DNA from: Nemertoderma westbladi
Lineage: Eukaryota > Xenacoelomorpha > Nemertodermatida > Nemertodermatidae
Assembly: GCA_032718475.1 (NCBI GenBank)
Contig: JAUCBJ010004612.1
Span: 23,534 to 87,533 of the forward strand
DNA length: 64,000 nucleotides
Reading direction: 5' to 3'
Every line of letters begins with the position of its first letter. The stretch's first letter is position 1. The notes under the pieces were generated by a model. It searched no databases and had not been told where the DNA came from. It saw only the letters and a list, made by a program, of their open reading frames with translations. The translations under genes and the position numbers were made by a program. Positions 12,678 to 24,031 of the stretch are shown here, one piece after another.

Positions 12678-13532
12678 AAGTGAATTTGAAATTTTCGAGT
12701 GACTATTTTTAAACATCAATAACTTCGGTTCTACAGGGCCGTTTAATCTGAAACTTTTTTCATTGGATACAGAATAGATTGTAGTGTGTGAAATAGGATA
12801 AAACTTGGGAAAAGACTTATGTGCACTTAGTGCAAAATGCACTTAAATAGTGAACATTTTTTCGATAGTTCAAACACTATTATTTCCAGTTCTATTCATC
12901 GTAGAATGTTATTTTTTGGATTAAAATGTAGTTTGGAATGATTTCTAACTATAATCGTAACATTTGTTTAACTTTTTATGTCTATAAAGTGACTTAAAAT
13001 GTCCATGAATATGGTCCAAAATCGCAAATCCAGATTTATTAAATTGGATTTTTGACACTTTTAGCGACTGACACTTGATCATACACTATCGTAGATCGGT
13101 AGAGGATAAACATAAGTTTGTTAAATAAGAGCCACCATTACGATCTGCTAAAGTGCATTTGTACAAATAAGTGTGCAAAAGTGCAAATTTTTTAATAAGG
13201 TCAAATTATATAGTATTGGGTTCTTTTCTTTGCAGATACTTTATTTTCATATTAATATGTTGTTTGAACCTTACTGAGCGCATTAGGGGATATGCGTACA
13301 AATAACCGGCCCTTATGAGGCTTCGATTGGGTAAATTAATAAAACATAAGGTTGTATAGTATAATATTCTAAAAACCAGTGTGATATTAAATGCACTTAA
13401 AACAATAAATAGAGATCAAACAACAAATGGACCACACAATTAAAAACTCGCACAATTTTGTACTTATTATATCGCTTCAAATTAATTCAACAGTGGATAT
13501 TTGGGGGGAGGGGGAAGTTACAGTGTGCATTC

Positions 13533-13581
13533 GGGGGAAGTTTGGTGAACTGCATTTATGCAGTGAATCCAAACTTCCCCC
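13533..13581. repeat. Hairpin with G/C-rich arms
   Basis: The left arm gggggaagtttgg pairs with ccaaacttccccc, and an inner actgcat pairs with atgcagt, leaving a two-base loop. Role unknown. It may be a structured end or a recombination by-product of the insert that contains it. Confidence 0.7.
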
Positions 13582-14158
13582 TTTGAGATATCATATACTT
13601 AAGACATGCTAGGGTGACGGGGAAATATTTGTTACTGTCACACTTTGCTTCCATTTATCCTATCCTTTATTATTACCCCAGTAAGATAAGAGATAATAAA
13701 TCAGTAAAAACTAAACTAAACTGTCTTTCATGCAAACAAATTTCTAACTAAAGACGGGTGAATGACCATGACCATGGAAATAATTTTAAATATAATCGTA
13801 TATCAACTATTTGGGGAGGCTTCCAAGTTAAACCCGAAAACAATTATTTTGTTACATATATAGTAAATAACGTTGTATGTTCTTCTTCCTCTCATAATAA
13901 AATATATATGAAATATCTCAGATCGCTATGCCCTGTAACATTTCACAACCAAAATATTTAAGTGTGAAAAGTGTAGGCCTACCACACTCCGCCCAAACAA
14001 CCGCAAACGCATAGCCAACAAATTTAACAAAAGGTTACATACATGTTGGGTTCATGACGAGATGAGTGAAAATTGATCGCGTAATATAAAGTAAAAAATT
14101 AAGAGACGGGCTGACTCTCCTCCACTTTCTTACCCAATGGATATGTTGTTGTAATAAT

Positions 14159-14638
14159 CTAATATTGGGGCGGCTTTCTCTCGGTGATGTCTAAGACGCA
14201 GTTGAAATCTCCCGCCCATATAACGTTTACACTTTCGAAACAGTTTAACATTTCGTTTTTTATTTGTTTAATCAGAACACTAGAATCAATATTAAAGTTA
14301 TAAATATTTACAAGTGTCAGAATTGTACTATTTATATCGACATCTAGAATAATGAATCTTCCTGAAGGGTCAACGATTTTTTTAATTATTTTATATTGTA
14401 AATTTTCGTTAAAAAGGATCGCTACCCCAACACTTTGTGAACTTTTTTTGGTAAAAACGGTATGGCCCTTCCACTGCTTCGACCAGGCTTCGCAGTCTGA
14501 GTCGGAGCTGTGAGTTTCTTGGAGCAGGCAGATATCAAAATTTTTGGCAGTCAATTTGTCAAATACAACCTTTCTTTTGATATTTTTTTGTAACCCTCTA
14601 CAATTTAGAGATACAATATTAATAGGAGTATTCGCCAT
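14159..14638 (-). pseudogene. LINE ORF2 N-terminus: APE-type endonuclease
   Basis: The start is the Met at 14638. Conserved exonuclease-endonuclease-phosphatase residues are in place: N12 in SLNCRG, E41 in LLQETH, Y113 in VNIYNF, and D144 and N146 in AGDFNC. The remaining SDH motif lies beyond the insert at about 10900. The domain nicks target DNA to prime reverse transcription. The frame runs into a stop in the insert right after ERKPPQY. Confidence 0.9.
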
Positions 14639-15472
14639 AATGAGTTTGTATTAGTTCATATCTTTTAAAGGAAAAAAAAAATTGGATAATTCTTTGAGTA
14701 ATTCGTTGAACATTTCGATACTTAAATTGCTGGTGTAGGAAAATATTGCCATCATTTTCTGCTGTTTCGAAATCTATTGCTGATAGTTTAATATTTAAAC
14801 CTTGCATGAAAAAAAGGATAAAAAAATAGTGTACATGTACAAATAAAGGGACGTAGACACTTGGGTCGAATGCAAACTTCACATCAAAAACATTTATGGC
14901 GCTGCTGCTGTACTGAAAATTCATATTGATTTTTGAGTATAGCGATATAACAATTATTGTGGAGAGATGGAGGAGTATTTTTATTGCATAGCAAAAAAAA
15001 GTATTTAAATTTAATACTAATACAATATGGAAGTTCAATAAAAAAATAAGAGGAAATGCAGAAATCGAGCTGTATTTGTCCACTATAATCATAATGGAGT
15101 TCAACCAGTTCGCTGCCGACAAAATTAATAGCCTTTGGTAGGATTATTTCCACACAAACAGTCGCACATTATTCTTTCGCAATGTGAAACAAAAAAAAAT
15201 GGAATAGACCACAAAAACAGCAACTCTGACTAAATACAAAAACGAAAAGAAAATAACTGAAAAATAACTGAGGCCTGCCATTTGCCAGTGCATAGAAAGC
15301 CAGTTCGTACTTGGATTCTGCATCAGATTTATGTATTCTACCTTCGGCTGCTAAATCTAACAATGAGATTAGTCCATTAACCTATTTCAAAAGTATTTGT
15401 AAATTCGGTAATTTAGACCAATCTAAATGGCAATATTCTTAAATGAGTATCAAGGGGTTGACCTACTCGAAT
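14639..15472. other. Spacer between LINE ORF1 and ORF2
   Basis: About 830 bp, longer than usual between the two ORFs of such elements. Small minus-strand ORFs are present (14619-15122, 14884-15153 and 15169-15363) but none shows a recognisable domain. It may include a decayed insertion or a region lost from coding by frameshifts. Confidence 0.4.
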
Positions 15473-17222
15473 TTAATATAAACTACTGTAGTAGCCACCA
15501 TCCCTTCCATTCATGCATCCGTTATGGTCGGTACTATAACCACCTCGATAGTATCTATTTCCATCGTGAGGATTGTATCCCCAATCGGAGGATTGTAACC
15601 CTCGTCCGTGCGGTGCATGCTGTCTCTGATATTGGTTTTGGGAGCCATCACGGGAACGGCCGAGACCTCGTTGTCTTTCTCGACTCGCTGCGAATCCTTC
15701 ACTTTCTCTGTGAATGTCGTCTCCTTCATGTGGTACTGAGCTCGGGATCTGTGGAACCTTTTGTCGAACCGTTTGATCTACCTCGTTGGATTTTGGGATG
15801 TTGAGCCATTCCATGCTTTCATTACTTATTTGATGCGGTATCTTTATGGCTGCAGGGATTGTTGGAAGCTTGGGATCCATCTGTGGAGAGAGCATTGAGC
15901 CATCCGATTTTCTTAGGAAAACAAAAGGGTAAAAGTTCTCGTTGATGTGAATTTTTGTTTCTTTGCATTGATCCGGATCCAAATTTTTTCGCATTTGAAC
16001 TAGTTCTTTTCGTAGAGGAAGGAGGCACTTGGGGAGATCACGGGTTGCTGTAACTTTGTGTGTTATTAATCAGATAGATTTTCTTATTACCAATTGCCTG
16101 TGACCACGCCATTACCTCATCCAACTGGATGAAACGAACGAATAGTGGGGCGTTTATCTTTCCGGAAATTCTGTGACAGTTGGCTACAATGGGTAGAGGA
16201 AGTTCGAGTCTTTCAGCTAAATGCGCGAGTGACGCTTTTGATTTTTCGTGACTTTCTCTTTGGTTTCCTTCGACTCCGAATATTATTAAGTTTCATTTAC
16301 AGAACCTAACCTCGTTGGATAGAATTTGTCTTCTAGTTTCCCGATTCTCGGCTTGATTGTGTTGAATTGAGGAAGCGAGTGCTTCGTTTGTCTCCTGAAT
16401 TGAATTGCTGTTGAAGTCGACAGACTCTATAACCTCATTGATTTCTTTTCGAAATTCCTTTTTTAGGGTCACTATCTGTTCCTTAATTTCGGAAGCCTGA
16501 AGTTTCATGTCACCTCGAAGCGTGTTCGTCTGGGTGTTCATTTGGGTACCCAAATTCCTAATTGGCGATTCTAGAGATTCCTCGCTCGATAGTTGTTTGT
16601 CGAGACTAGCAGGGTTTGTATAGGGAGGGTTTATAGGCTCTCTCAGCCCATCGGCACTGTCGGGGGGGGGGGGGGGGGGAAATCGCATCCTCTCCAAAGA
16701 CCTTATTGTGCTCGACATTCGCTAACGGGGTGGAGATTCCCTCGACGCTATCGTTATTGAGTTGTGGCTCGGAGACTTCTTGTTCCGTGTCACTCGCATG
16801 CGTTGTCGGATGGGAAGGGAGGAAGAAGGCGCCCAAAGGGCCACTGCCACCTTTAGTTTCCTTTTCACTTTTATTTTTCTGCTTATTTTTTTTTTTGCTG
16901 AGTGTGTCATTTTTGTTACTACCTTTTTAGAACCGTTCGGCGAGTTTACGTTTTCGATTCCCGACAGAATTACCGGAAGCTCTGGATTGACTTCATTAAC
17001 CATCAATGGAGCGAAGTTGAAATTTTTGAATGTACCGATTGTGAGTGGGACTTTTAACCCATGTTCGTTGGTCCGATTTTTTGCCTGAATGGAGGACTGG
17101 CTTAAGGGAGTGTCGCGAAAGGCTTGCAGAAGATTTAAACAATGATCAATTCTCCGTCGTTTTGCACGGGGGACGTTATCGGTTTCGGAGAATGACCGTT
17201 TCGTACTGAGATTGTTAGACAC
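15473..17222 (-). pseudogene. LINE ORF1 (RNA-binding, coiled coil plus RRM-like domain), frameshifted
   Basis: The minus strand starts at 17222 with MSNN and a basic KRRR patch. It then passes through an acidic linker and a coiled coil (16600-16300, repeated Glu/Lys/Gln heptads). An L1-ORF1-like RRM follows in changing frames (16290-16040, recognisable by NLIIFGVEG, then a HRISGK-type segment and LFVRF). Next comes a segment resembling the ORF1 C-terminal domain and an Arg/Gly/Tyr-rich tail ending at 15473. Such proteins coat LINE RNA and act as chaperones. At least three frame changes are needed, one at an 18-bp G run (16661-16679). Confidence 0.7.
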
Positions 17223-17689
17223 TGAGTTTATTATCAGTGTCTCTTTGGAACCTTTTTCCCTTTGTCCCCTTCGGCACCGTATCTTTTTTTCCCTTGTTTT
17301 CAGAGTTAACTGAGCCTTCGGTTACTGGTTGTGTATTCATACGTGTGGCAGGAGAATAATTTTGAAATTACTTATCTGACTGGCAGCACTAGGCTGTAGC
17401 AGGCCTACTGTATTGTTACTGCTGTACTGCGTTAGCCTACCGGCAGTACAGCAGTCCTACCTGCTGTTTGATATTATATAATTTGTATTTATTCAAAAAA
17501 TTTAATGAAACTGTTATCACTATTATTATCTTACTAGAACTACTGACACTAAGGTGGAACAGCTAGGATATTTGCGCTTTGTTTGTGTTTTAGTTTTAGT
17601 AACTATAGCTACCCCTTTCTATTGTTAGTTTTGTTCTATAATGCAGCATTGGTTGATTGTCTTGATGATGATGATCGGCTTGCACTAGG
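17223..17689. other. No gene seen
   Basis: Probably the 5' untranslated part of the LINE plus flanking sequence. It contains a palindromic cluster around ctgctgtactg/cagtacagcag (17420-17465). Confidence 0.4.
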
Positions 17690-17890
17690 GTGCAGTGCCG
17701 GCGGCCCCAGAAACATAGCGCCCCCAGATCTTGCGGTCAGCCATACAATTTCCTAATTCATTCCTGTTCTCAAGTCCTGTGTCCTTGAGCAGGCGTTTGA
17801 GGAAAGTCATAGGCTGTCCACCACATCTATTCTCGCCAGCAGGCTGCCACAGCACAAGGTTGTGTACAGGTTGATCCTGCCGGCGGAAGC
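17690..17890 (-). mobile_element. 3' fragment of a second LINE ORF (C-terminal tail)
   Basis: The minus strand encodes, over about 60 codons, an LVLWQP segment, then a TFLKRLLKDTG segment, then ELGNCMADRKIWGRYV and a stop. That order (LLW-P, GRP-like, lleDtgl, el...M.DR..W) is the familiar C-terminus of many invertebrate LINE polymerases. No other part of that element is visible. It lies between the Tx1-like LINE and the BEL element and is an older fragment. Confidence 0.55.
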
Positions 17891-18456
17891 AGGTTTGCCT
17901 TAGCAGCCGGTGATGTAATATTTGTATGGAAAAATGGAGTCTTCATTTATAATATAGGGTGGTTCTATGGTGGGTTCAGGGTCATCACTCGCTCGGTGTC
18001 CTGGTTGTGCATCATGGGCATTTTTTCATAAATATTTGGTAATCTTATATCTTGTAAACATGCTTATTTGCTTCATACTATATTTTTGTTAGTGGTAGCA
18101 AAGTTTAATTTTTTATTATGTGGGACAATCCACAAAGTCAGCTAGCCTCACGCCTTACAGTTTAGACAATTGTTTAGTTTAGGCCTACTTACTAGGCCTA
18201 CAGCTGACTGACATAGTGCATTGACTTGGCTAGGATTCTTCCCCCGGGCTCCTTCCAGCCAGCTTGCTGGCTTTCTAGTTAAGTAATAAAATACGAAATA
18301 TATTGCACTAATCTACTGAATATTTGCCGAAATTATTCTACTAAATACAATTAAATAAAACAATCATAATAATATAAATTCATAATAATGCGTACATAAA
18401 TAAATATAAAATAAAACAAATAAAAGAATAGAGTCACAAACCCACTCCAATAGCTG
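17891..18456. other. Non-coding; expected 3' LTR of BEL copy B not recognised
   Basis: AT-rich with taggcctac-type motifs. A 3' LTR matching 51262-51765 should lie here (minus orientation) but no match was found, so the element is truncated at its 3' end or that LTR has been lost. Confidence 0.45.
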
Positions 18457-19677
18457 TTACGTTGTGGAGTCCCTAGATGTTTGTTGGATTATGGAGGTGG
18501 TCGTAGGTAGAGTCTCTTGTTTTCCATAGTTGCCGGACAACTCTCGGTCTCTTTCCAATAAACATAAATGACCAACCGGGCGATTAAGTTGCTGAGTTTC
18601 AAAAACAATTCCAGGTTTCTTGTAGTTACGTCGCATGACTACGAGTTCCACCGATCTCACTAAACCATCATCGGATATATGAGTCTCGATGATACGACCT
18701 GTCTGCCACCTCATACGGGGAAGATCGGATTCTACAATGAGGACCATGTCTCCGGCGCTGACATTTTCTTGCTGCGCAAGCCAGTTTGTTCGAAGCTGCA
18801 GTGTAGGAAGATAATATTTTTCGAAATTGTCAGCGAATCAATGGGATAATAACTGCATAAGTTGCCAAGTTTGTCGGCAGTATTCGTCTCCGTCCATTAT
18901 TTCCTGCATGGCTACAGGTTTCTTTAGTAGGAAATGCGCGGGTGTTAGCGCTTCTAGGGAGTCTGGACTCGATGAGACTGGCATAAGAGGTCTCTCGTTG
19001 AGATAGACGGCTATTACCTCCATTAACGTCCGCAAAAGTTCGTTGGTAAGATACGCGTGGCACGGCACTACAAAGTGAAATGCGGTATTCACGCTACGTA
19101 TGAGTCTCTCCCAACTTCCTCCCCACCAAGGGATGTCGGCGGCGTTGAAGGTCCAGCTAGATGCTGTTACTCTCAGCTGATCGTCCACCTGTCTTTGGTT
19201 CTAATCGTTTACGTAAGCTTTGATCTCGTTGTTGGCTCCAATGAAATTAGTACCTTTGTCAGATCTCATAGTGTTGCTAGTCGCAAAATGAGCGATTTGT
19301 TGGCGTAAACTCAGTATGAAGCTGTTGGTAGATAGATCGTTCACCATATCAAGATGGATCGCTCTACAAGTCATACAAACAACGATGACGCACCATCGCT
19401 TGACTATAGTCCTAGCGCGATACACTTCAATAGGGCCAAATAAATCCACACCGGTATTGGTAAAGGGTGGTTCATAACAGCTTACTCGTTCCCTAGGTAA
19501 TTCTGTCTCTCGCTGTGTTAAAGGCCGACTAAATGCTTTCCTACATGGTATATAGTTCCTAAGAACTTGGTTTAGTGCTCTATTATGGGGCTTATGGAAA
19601 TAATAGCGAGTTCGAATTTCGCTAAGAACTCGTTCTCTTCCAGCATGGTAAAGCTTACTGTGAACATCTACAATCAT
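18457..19677 (-). pseudogene. BEL integrase with C-terminal domain
   Basis: Pieces: an HHCC region with HAGRERVLSEIRTRYYF (the first Cys of the CxxC pair appears to be Tyr), the catalytic core with GVDLFGP and MRSDKGTNFIGA (19677-19201), then WGGSWERLIRSV with the catalytic Glu and LNERPL, then LTPAHFLL (19188-18838), and finally the C-terminal domain (18747-18457, LIVESDLPRMRWQTGRI and later RPVGHLCLL). The enzyme would join element DNA to the genome. An in-frame stop near 19201 and a frameshift near 18830 break it. Confidence 0.85.
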
Positions 19678-19916
19678 CTTGATTTGTATTTCAAGATTTC
19701 TAATTAGTATGGGAAAAACTTAGTGTCAAAGGTCAATAGAGCATTAGTTAATCTCCCTCCGACACGTATTAGCCCATCTATCATTGTGCTAGAAAAAGAA
19801 TCCCTTAAGCGCATCTGTGGATTTCTCAACAACAGGAAATACTTTTCGGAATTCTCATAACATTGCAGGAGTCTCAATATTTGCTTGTTGGTCTCGTCAT
19901 GTTCTTGGTAACTGAT

Positions 19917-21000
19917 CTAATGAGTTAGGAACTTATTAGGTAGCCAATAAGTGGGAAGGTCTTTGGTAGCATGGACCCTTTCAGCTACTTCCGAAGTGGC
20001 GTCATTAGCGATCTTCATCCTGGAATAGTGATGATGGAAACATCGCTTTAAATATACAATGGCTTTACAAAGCCGATTCCAGGAGCTATAATGAGCCATC
20101 ACTCTCTGGATGAGAGGATAGAGTCCCTTTGAGACGTCTGGTGTTCCAGATTTCCAATCTCTTTCCCTTATTTCAATGATGGATTTATTAGGGGTGCGAG
20201 TAACGTCTATGGATTTTGGTTGATTAGGATCCACAGTGGGGTCACCGGCAGTATGTAGCACAGACAGATCAATCGCTGGCTTGAACAGTTTGGATTTACT
20301 CGTCAGGCTTTTTGGTTTGACCTTTTCCACTCCCTTGGCTTGTCTGATATCAGCCATGGTGAGATGAGGGAGCCATTCCTCCTCTTCTTTACTTAGGAAG
20401 TCGGGGCCACCTAACCAATCTGGAGTATCTGTCAGTTCTTGAGGAGTTGCTCCTCTGGAAGCGATATCGGCTGGGTTAATCGTCCCGGGGCAATGTCTCC
20501 ATTGATCTATATTAATGCGAGTGAGTAAAGTGGCTACTCGGTTGGTAACAAAGATGCTGAACTGACAGGCTTCATTAGTGATATATTCCAGAACAAGTAA
20601 TGCATCAGTCCAATAAACAGTTTTCTCTAGTGGATATTCGATCTGTTCAGTTACATTCCGGCCGATGGCTGTAGTGTATAGTGCCGCTTTTAACTCCGCT
20701 CTGGGGACCCTCAGTTTGTTGCTTATTAGGGCCTTGGAGGTGGCTAATTAAACTTTAATTCCATCGGGACTTTAAACCCTCAGGTAGGCTACTATACCTA
20801 TTCCGATATCGCTGCCGTCTCCAAAAACATGGAGTTGATAGGAATACGTGGGGAGAACATGACCGAAATACGAGCGGGAAATCTTAAAGTTCTCGATAGA
20901 TGGTAAAGAATCCTCCCACTTCATCCACTTCTTTAGCAGTTCTCCCTGGAGTGGATCATCCCAAGAGTGGTTTTCGAGCCACATTTGTTGCACCAGACCC
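19917..21000 (-). pseudogene. BEL RNase H region
   Basis: QLHVFGDGSDIGIGIVAY (about 20840-20780) is the first RNase H motif. LKAALYTTAIG, VYWTDALLVLEYI and QWRHCPGTINPADIASRG follow down to about 20400, and the connector to integrase continues to 19917. These strings are typical of BEL/Pao RNase H, which degrades template RNA during cDNA synthesis. At least two stops interrupt the frame (around 20774 and 20750). Confidence 0.8.
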
Positions 21001-22144
21001 CGAGCAACTAGGATTACAGGACTAATAAATAAATCCCAATGGGTCGAAATAGGTGCTCAGAATACTTAGGCAAATCTGTTTAGTTCAAACGGGGTTTTCG
21101 CGTTGTTTCAGTTGGAAAAATAAAATGTCTCTCTCCGTGTCCCATTTCAGTCCAAGGGTTTTAGTTTCGGGGAGATCGTCCTTAATGAGGTCAAGATCTT
21201 TAACACTTCGGTCTTCCACTCTGATCGATTCCAGGAATTCACGGGAGTTACTAGTGAATTTGGTTAGACGAAATCCACCTTGTTGTAGGCACTCTACCAT
21301 TCCCTTGGCAACATCGATTGCTTCTTCTACTGATGGGAGGGACTTTAGGTTGTCATCCATGTAAATATCCCGTTTGATGTTGTCGATAACCGCTTTAGAG
21401 AAGGCATCTCTATTATCATCGGCAGTGGTGCGCACTACCGAACAAGCGTTCGAGGGGCTAGATATGATCTCGAAAGCCTGGATGGTCATCCAGTACTCCA
21501 CCGGTTCTCGGTTGAGGTTTCCTTCCTGCCACCACAGAAATCGTAGGCTATCACAATACCTAGGTAACGCTTTAACTTGTAGAAACATGCCTTCATTGTT
21601 AGAGGCGAAGGCGATAGAATATTGCCAGAGTCATAATAATATCCCCAATAAAGGTCCCGGCAACAGTTCAGAATTTAGGGAATGTCCCATATAAAGGGCG
21701 GAGCCGTCGAATACTACCCGGACTTCATCTGGTTTACCGGGCTTAGGAACGTAATGATGTGTCAAGTAATACGTTCTTTCCGTTTTGTGTGTTTCCTCCG
21801 GAACTCGCTCCGCGTATCCTTTATCGATAAATTTCTTTAATTGCGTCTTATACATCTCTTTGGCTCGATCGTTAGATGATAAGCGCCAATGCAGTTGTTC
21901 GATTCTTTTGATGGCTAAAGGTCGGTTATTAACAAAGCTGGGTTCCCTCCGCCTAAAGGGAAGACCAATCTTGTAATGACCCTCCTCCTTAATATAACGA
22001 ATAGTCGTTACCTGAATTTGTTTGGCCCTCTCTTCCTCGACTGATGACGCTTTATCGTAGGAATTAGGCTCTACAGCTTCCTGGGTAAAGAATCACACTG
22101 CTTGTTCATCACGTAACTTATTGTTGTATTGCTCTACTACCTCA
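21001..22144 (-). pseudogene. BEL reverse transcriptase
   Basis: In order: KIGLPFRRREPSFVNN (about 21960), the entry helix region (MYKTQLKKFIDKGYAERVP, 21855), VVFDGSALYMGHSLN, LLGILL, EGMFLQV, LRFLWW, and the catalytic IYMDD box (about 21370). In this copy the residue where motif A normally has its catalytic Asp reads SNNEGMF (Asp replaced by Asn) and a stop follows LLGILL at 21631. Another stop lies near 22097. The fold is clear but the copy is inactive. Confidence 0.88.
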
Positions 22145-22372
22145 TTAAGTTCGTTGTCGCCATAAGTCAGTATTTAGTTCGTTATTTTGACATATAACAT
22201 TATACAGATTTAATTGATTGGTCCAAGTTTGATTCTCTGTGAGGAGTTCGATGGTGTTATCCTTGTCGTATAGGGTCTGGATATCATCGTTGTCTGAGGA
22301 GCATGAATTTCCCTCAGCTAGGATTTCCTCGTCTTTCACGGTTTCCACACACTCCGTTACCTGTGGACTTGC

Positions 22373-22912
22373 TCACTTTCTAATCTTTCTTTCAAAAGTG
22401 AAATACCAAGCTACTCTAGTTCTTCCCGCATAAGTTTGCAATGGTAGCGGTGGAGCAGGCAGTTTCTCAATGGTTTCTAGCACTTCGTGCGCATTCTGAC
22501 AGAGCAGTATTTGTACCCCTGGGTAATCTGTTTTAAATCTGGGGACGTTGTATTGTTGGGCAAAGTTGTCCTCGTCCCAGTTGTAAGGCTCTACTTGACT
22601 AGCAGCAAAGTTTTTTATTGCCACCATTTTAACTAACCTTATACTGTCCTCGCCTGATTCGTCCTGGGGAGTCGACAACGATCCTATGTAGAAATCCGTG
22701 GATAGAGTAGATTTCCATACCTGCATAATCCCGGATAGATTCAGTTTGGTTTGGAATCTTTTTTGACCAGCTAATATATCCTCGGCCAGATCTTTATCTA
22801 TAAAGCCTGTACTACCTGAATCAAGGAGGGCATTGACTATAAGGCTCTTACCTTGTCCATGTACTCTAAGCTGCACCACTGGGAACTCTCTGATGCCGAC
22901 AGATGGTTGCAA
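22373..22912 (-). pseudogene. BEL aspartic protease domain
   Basis: The catalytic signature ALLDSGSTGFI lies near residues 28-38 of a 179-aa open piece that begins QLRVHGQG. It follows the Cys/His knuckles and precedes RT, as expected for the protease that processes Gag-Pol. This piece is open, but neighbouring frames are not continuous with it. A further linker (22348-22145) leads to RT. Confidence 0.8.
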
Positions 22913-24027
22913 AACCTTCCATGAGGGCTGTCGATCCGGAATGGGTAGTTGGGATTCCTCTCCATCAGTCGCTGCCTCATAAGTAAGGGCTCAATATACG
23001 GCTGTGATCATATAACAGGATTCATTTTCATCAGAAAACTCATCCGTATGGAATCCTTCCATCTCCGAACTCTGGTCTGTACCGCTCCCATCACTGAACT
23101 GTACATGCAGTTCTGGTTCACTTACCTTATCGAACTCAGTGTGCAGTAGGATGTGATGTTTCGCTCCACACTTAGCACACCTCACGTCTGAGTAACAGCT
23201 TTTTCTTTGATGTCCTCTTCTGAGGCAATTGTAACATAACCTTTCATCCCACTACGCCCACTATCACACACTACGTCTATCCTTTAATTCTTTCCTTAAG
23301 AATTCCTCACAACCACTCAAGCGATGGGGCCCTTCGCACAATACACACTTAGGTTTCATGTTACTTACCTTAACTTGCATGGTGTTTTGTACGCTAACTC
23401 TTTCTTCGGGCTTCCTACCAGGAATTCTCTTGGGAGACGTAGGAGGAGTTCTGAGTTGTTCTCCCTTGCTACTAGTTCGAAACTTGGGTTTATTTATGTC
23501 CTTACCTTTACTCGTATAATAAGTTCTTTCGGTGCCTTTGCCACTATCTTTGTCATAAGACATTTGACTCTCATAATTGGTATAACACACTGGTGTTATC
23601 TTTCTCCTAGTAACAGGTTTCTCACTTGCCTTGGTTTCCGGAGTCTTTTCTCTAGACTGTTTTATTAGCTGTAATCTTACCTCTCCGTTTAAGAACGACA
23701 TAAGGTCCTCCATGGTTGGATCTCTCTGCTGTTGGTCCATCAAGTATAGAACCTTTTTGTCCCAACAAGTACCTACTCCACCCTTTGGCAAAGTTGACAC
23801 TACGGCTCCTACAACCATAGAACTTTGGTATTCATGAGACGTACCCAACCAGTCTAACTGTCTACAGATCTCCTGAATCTCATCGGAAAACTCTATAATC
23901 CCATTGCAGGAAACTTCCTGGGCGCTATTGCTAGGAAACTTCCTGGGCGCTACTAATTTCGCATACAGATATCTAGCTATGTTAGTCCTATTATCACACC
24001 TGATGTTAAGTGTATCCCAGACTTGTC
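22913..24027 (-). pseudogene. BEL gag C-terminal part with Cys/His knuckles
   Basis: Starting just after MITE 1, the frame reads LRQVWDTLNIRCDNRTNIARYL and continues through DMDQQQRDP-type sequence, a Ser/Thr/Lys-rich linker and three knuckles: CVLCEGPHRLSGC (about 23340-23300), CNCLRRGHQRKSC, then CAKCGAKHHILLH (about 23175). This triple arrangement is diagnostic of BEL/Pao Gag and packages RNA. A stop near 22992 ends the piece before protease. Confidence 0.8.
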
Positions 24028-24031
24028 TTAA

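Larger units (their letters stand above)
11170..14160. mobile_element. 3-kb insert inside LINE ORF2, class unknown
   Basis: It separates two parts of one LINE endonuclease domain. The same six bases, aatatt, sit at 11164-11169 and 14161-14166 and are a candidate target duplication. No terminal inverted repeats and no long ORFs were seen. It contains GC-rich gcggccgc palindromes near its left end (11190-11225), a long AT-rich middle, a tRNA-like stretch (12605-12677) lying between inverted copies of agaaccgaagtta, and a strong hairpin (13533-13581). Which strand it belongs to is not clear. A non-autonomous element is the simplest reading. Confidence 0.5.
7880..17222 (-). mobile_element. Tx1/L1-like LINE (non-LTR retrotransposon), decayed, with a nested insertion
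   Basis: On the minus strand the order is ORF1 (17222-15473), a spacer, ORF2 endonuclease (14638-14161), a foreign insert (11170-14160), the rest of ORF2 endonuclease, RT, and a C-terminal CCHC-type zinc region ending at 7880. This order (RRM-type ORF1, then APE endonuclease, RT and Cys/His tail) is that of the L1/Tx1 group. Frameshifts, the insert and a deletion across the RT active site show a dead copy. Confidence 0.85.

Noticed and set aside
17420-17470. Palindromic ctgctgtactg cluster as a possible regulatory site
   Set aside because: Short gtac/ctgc palindromes are common all over this window and no partner feature was found.
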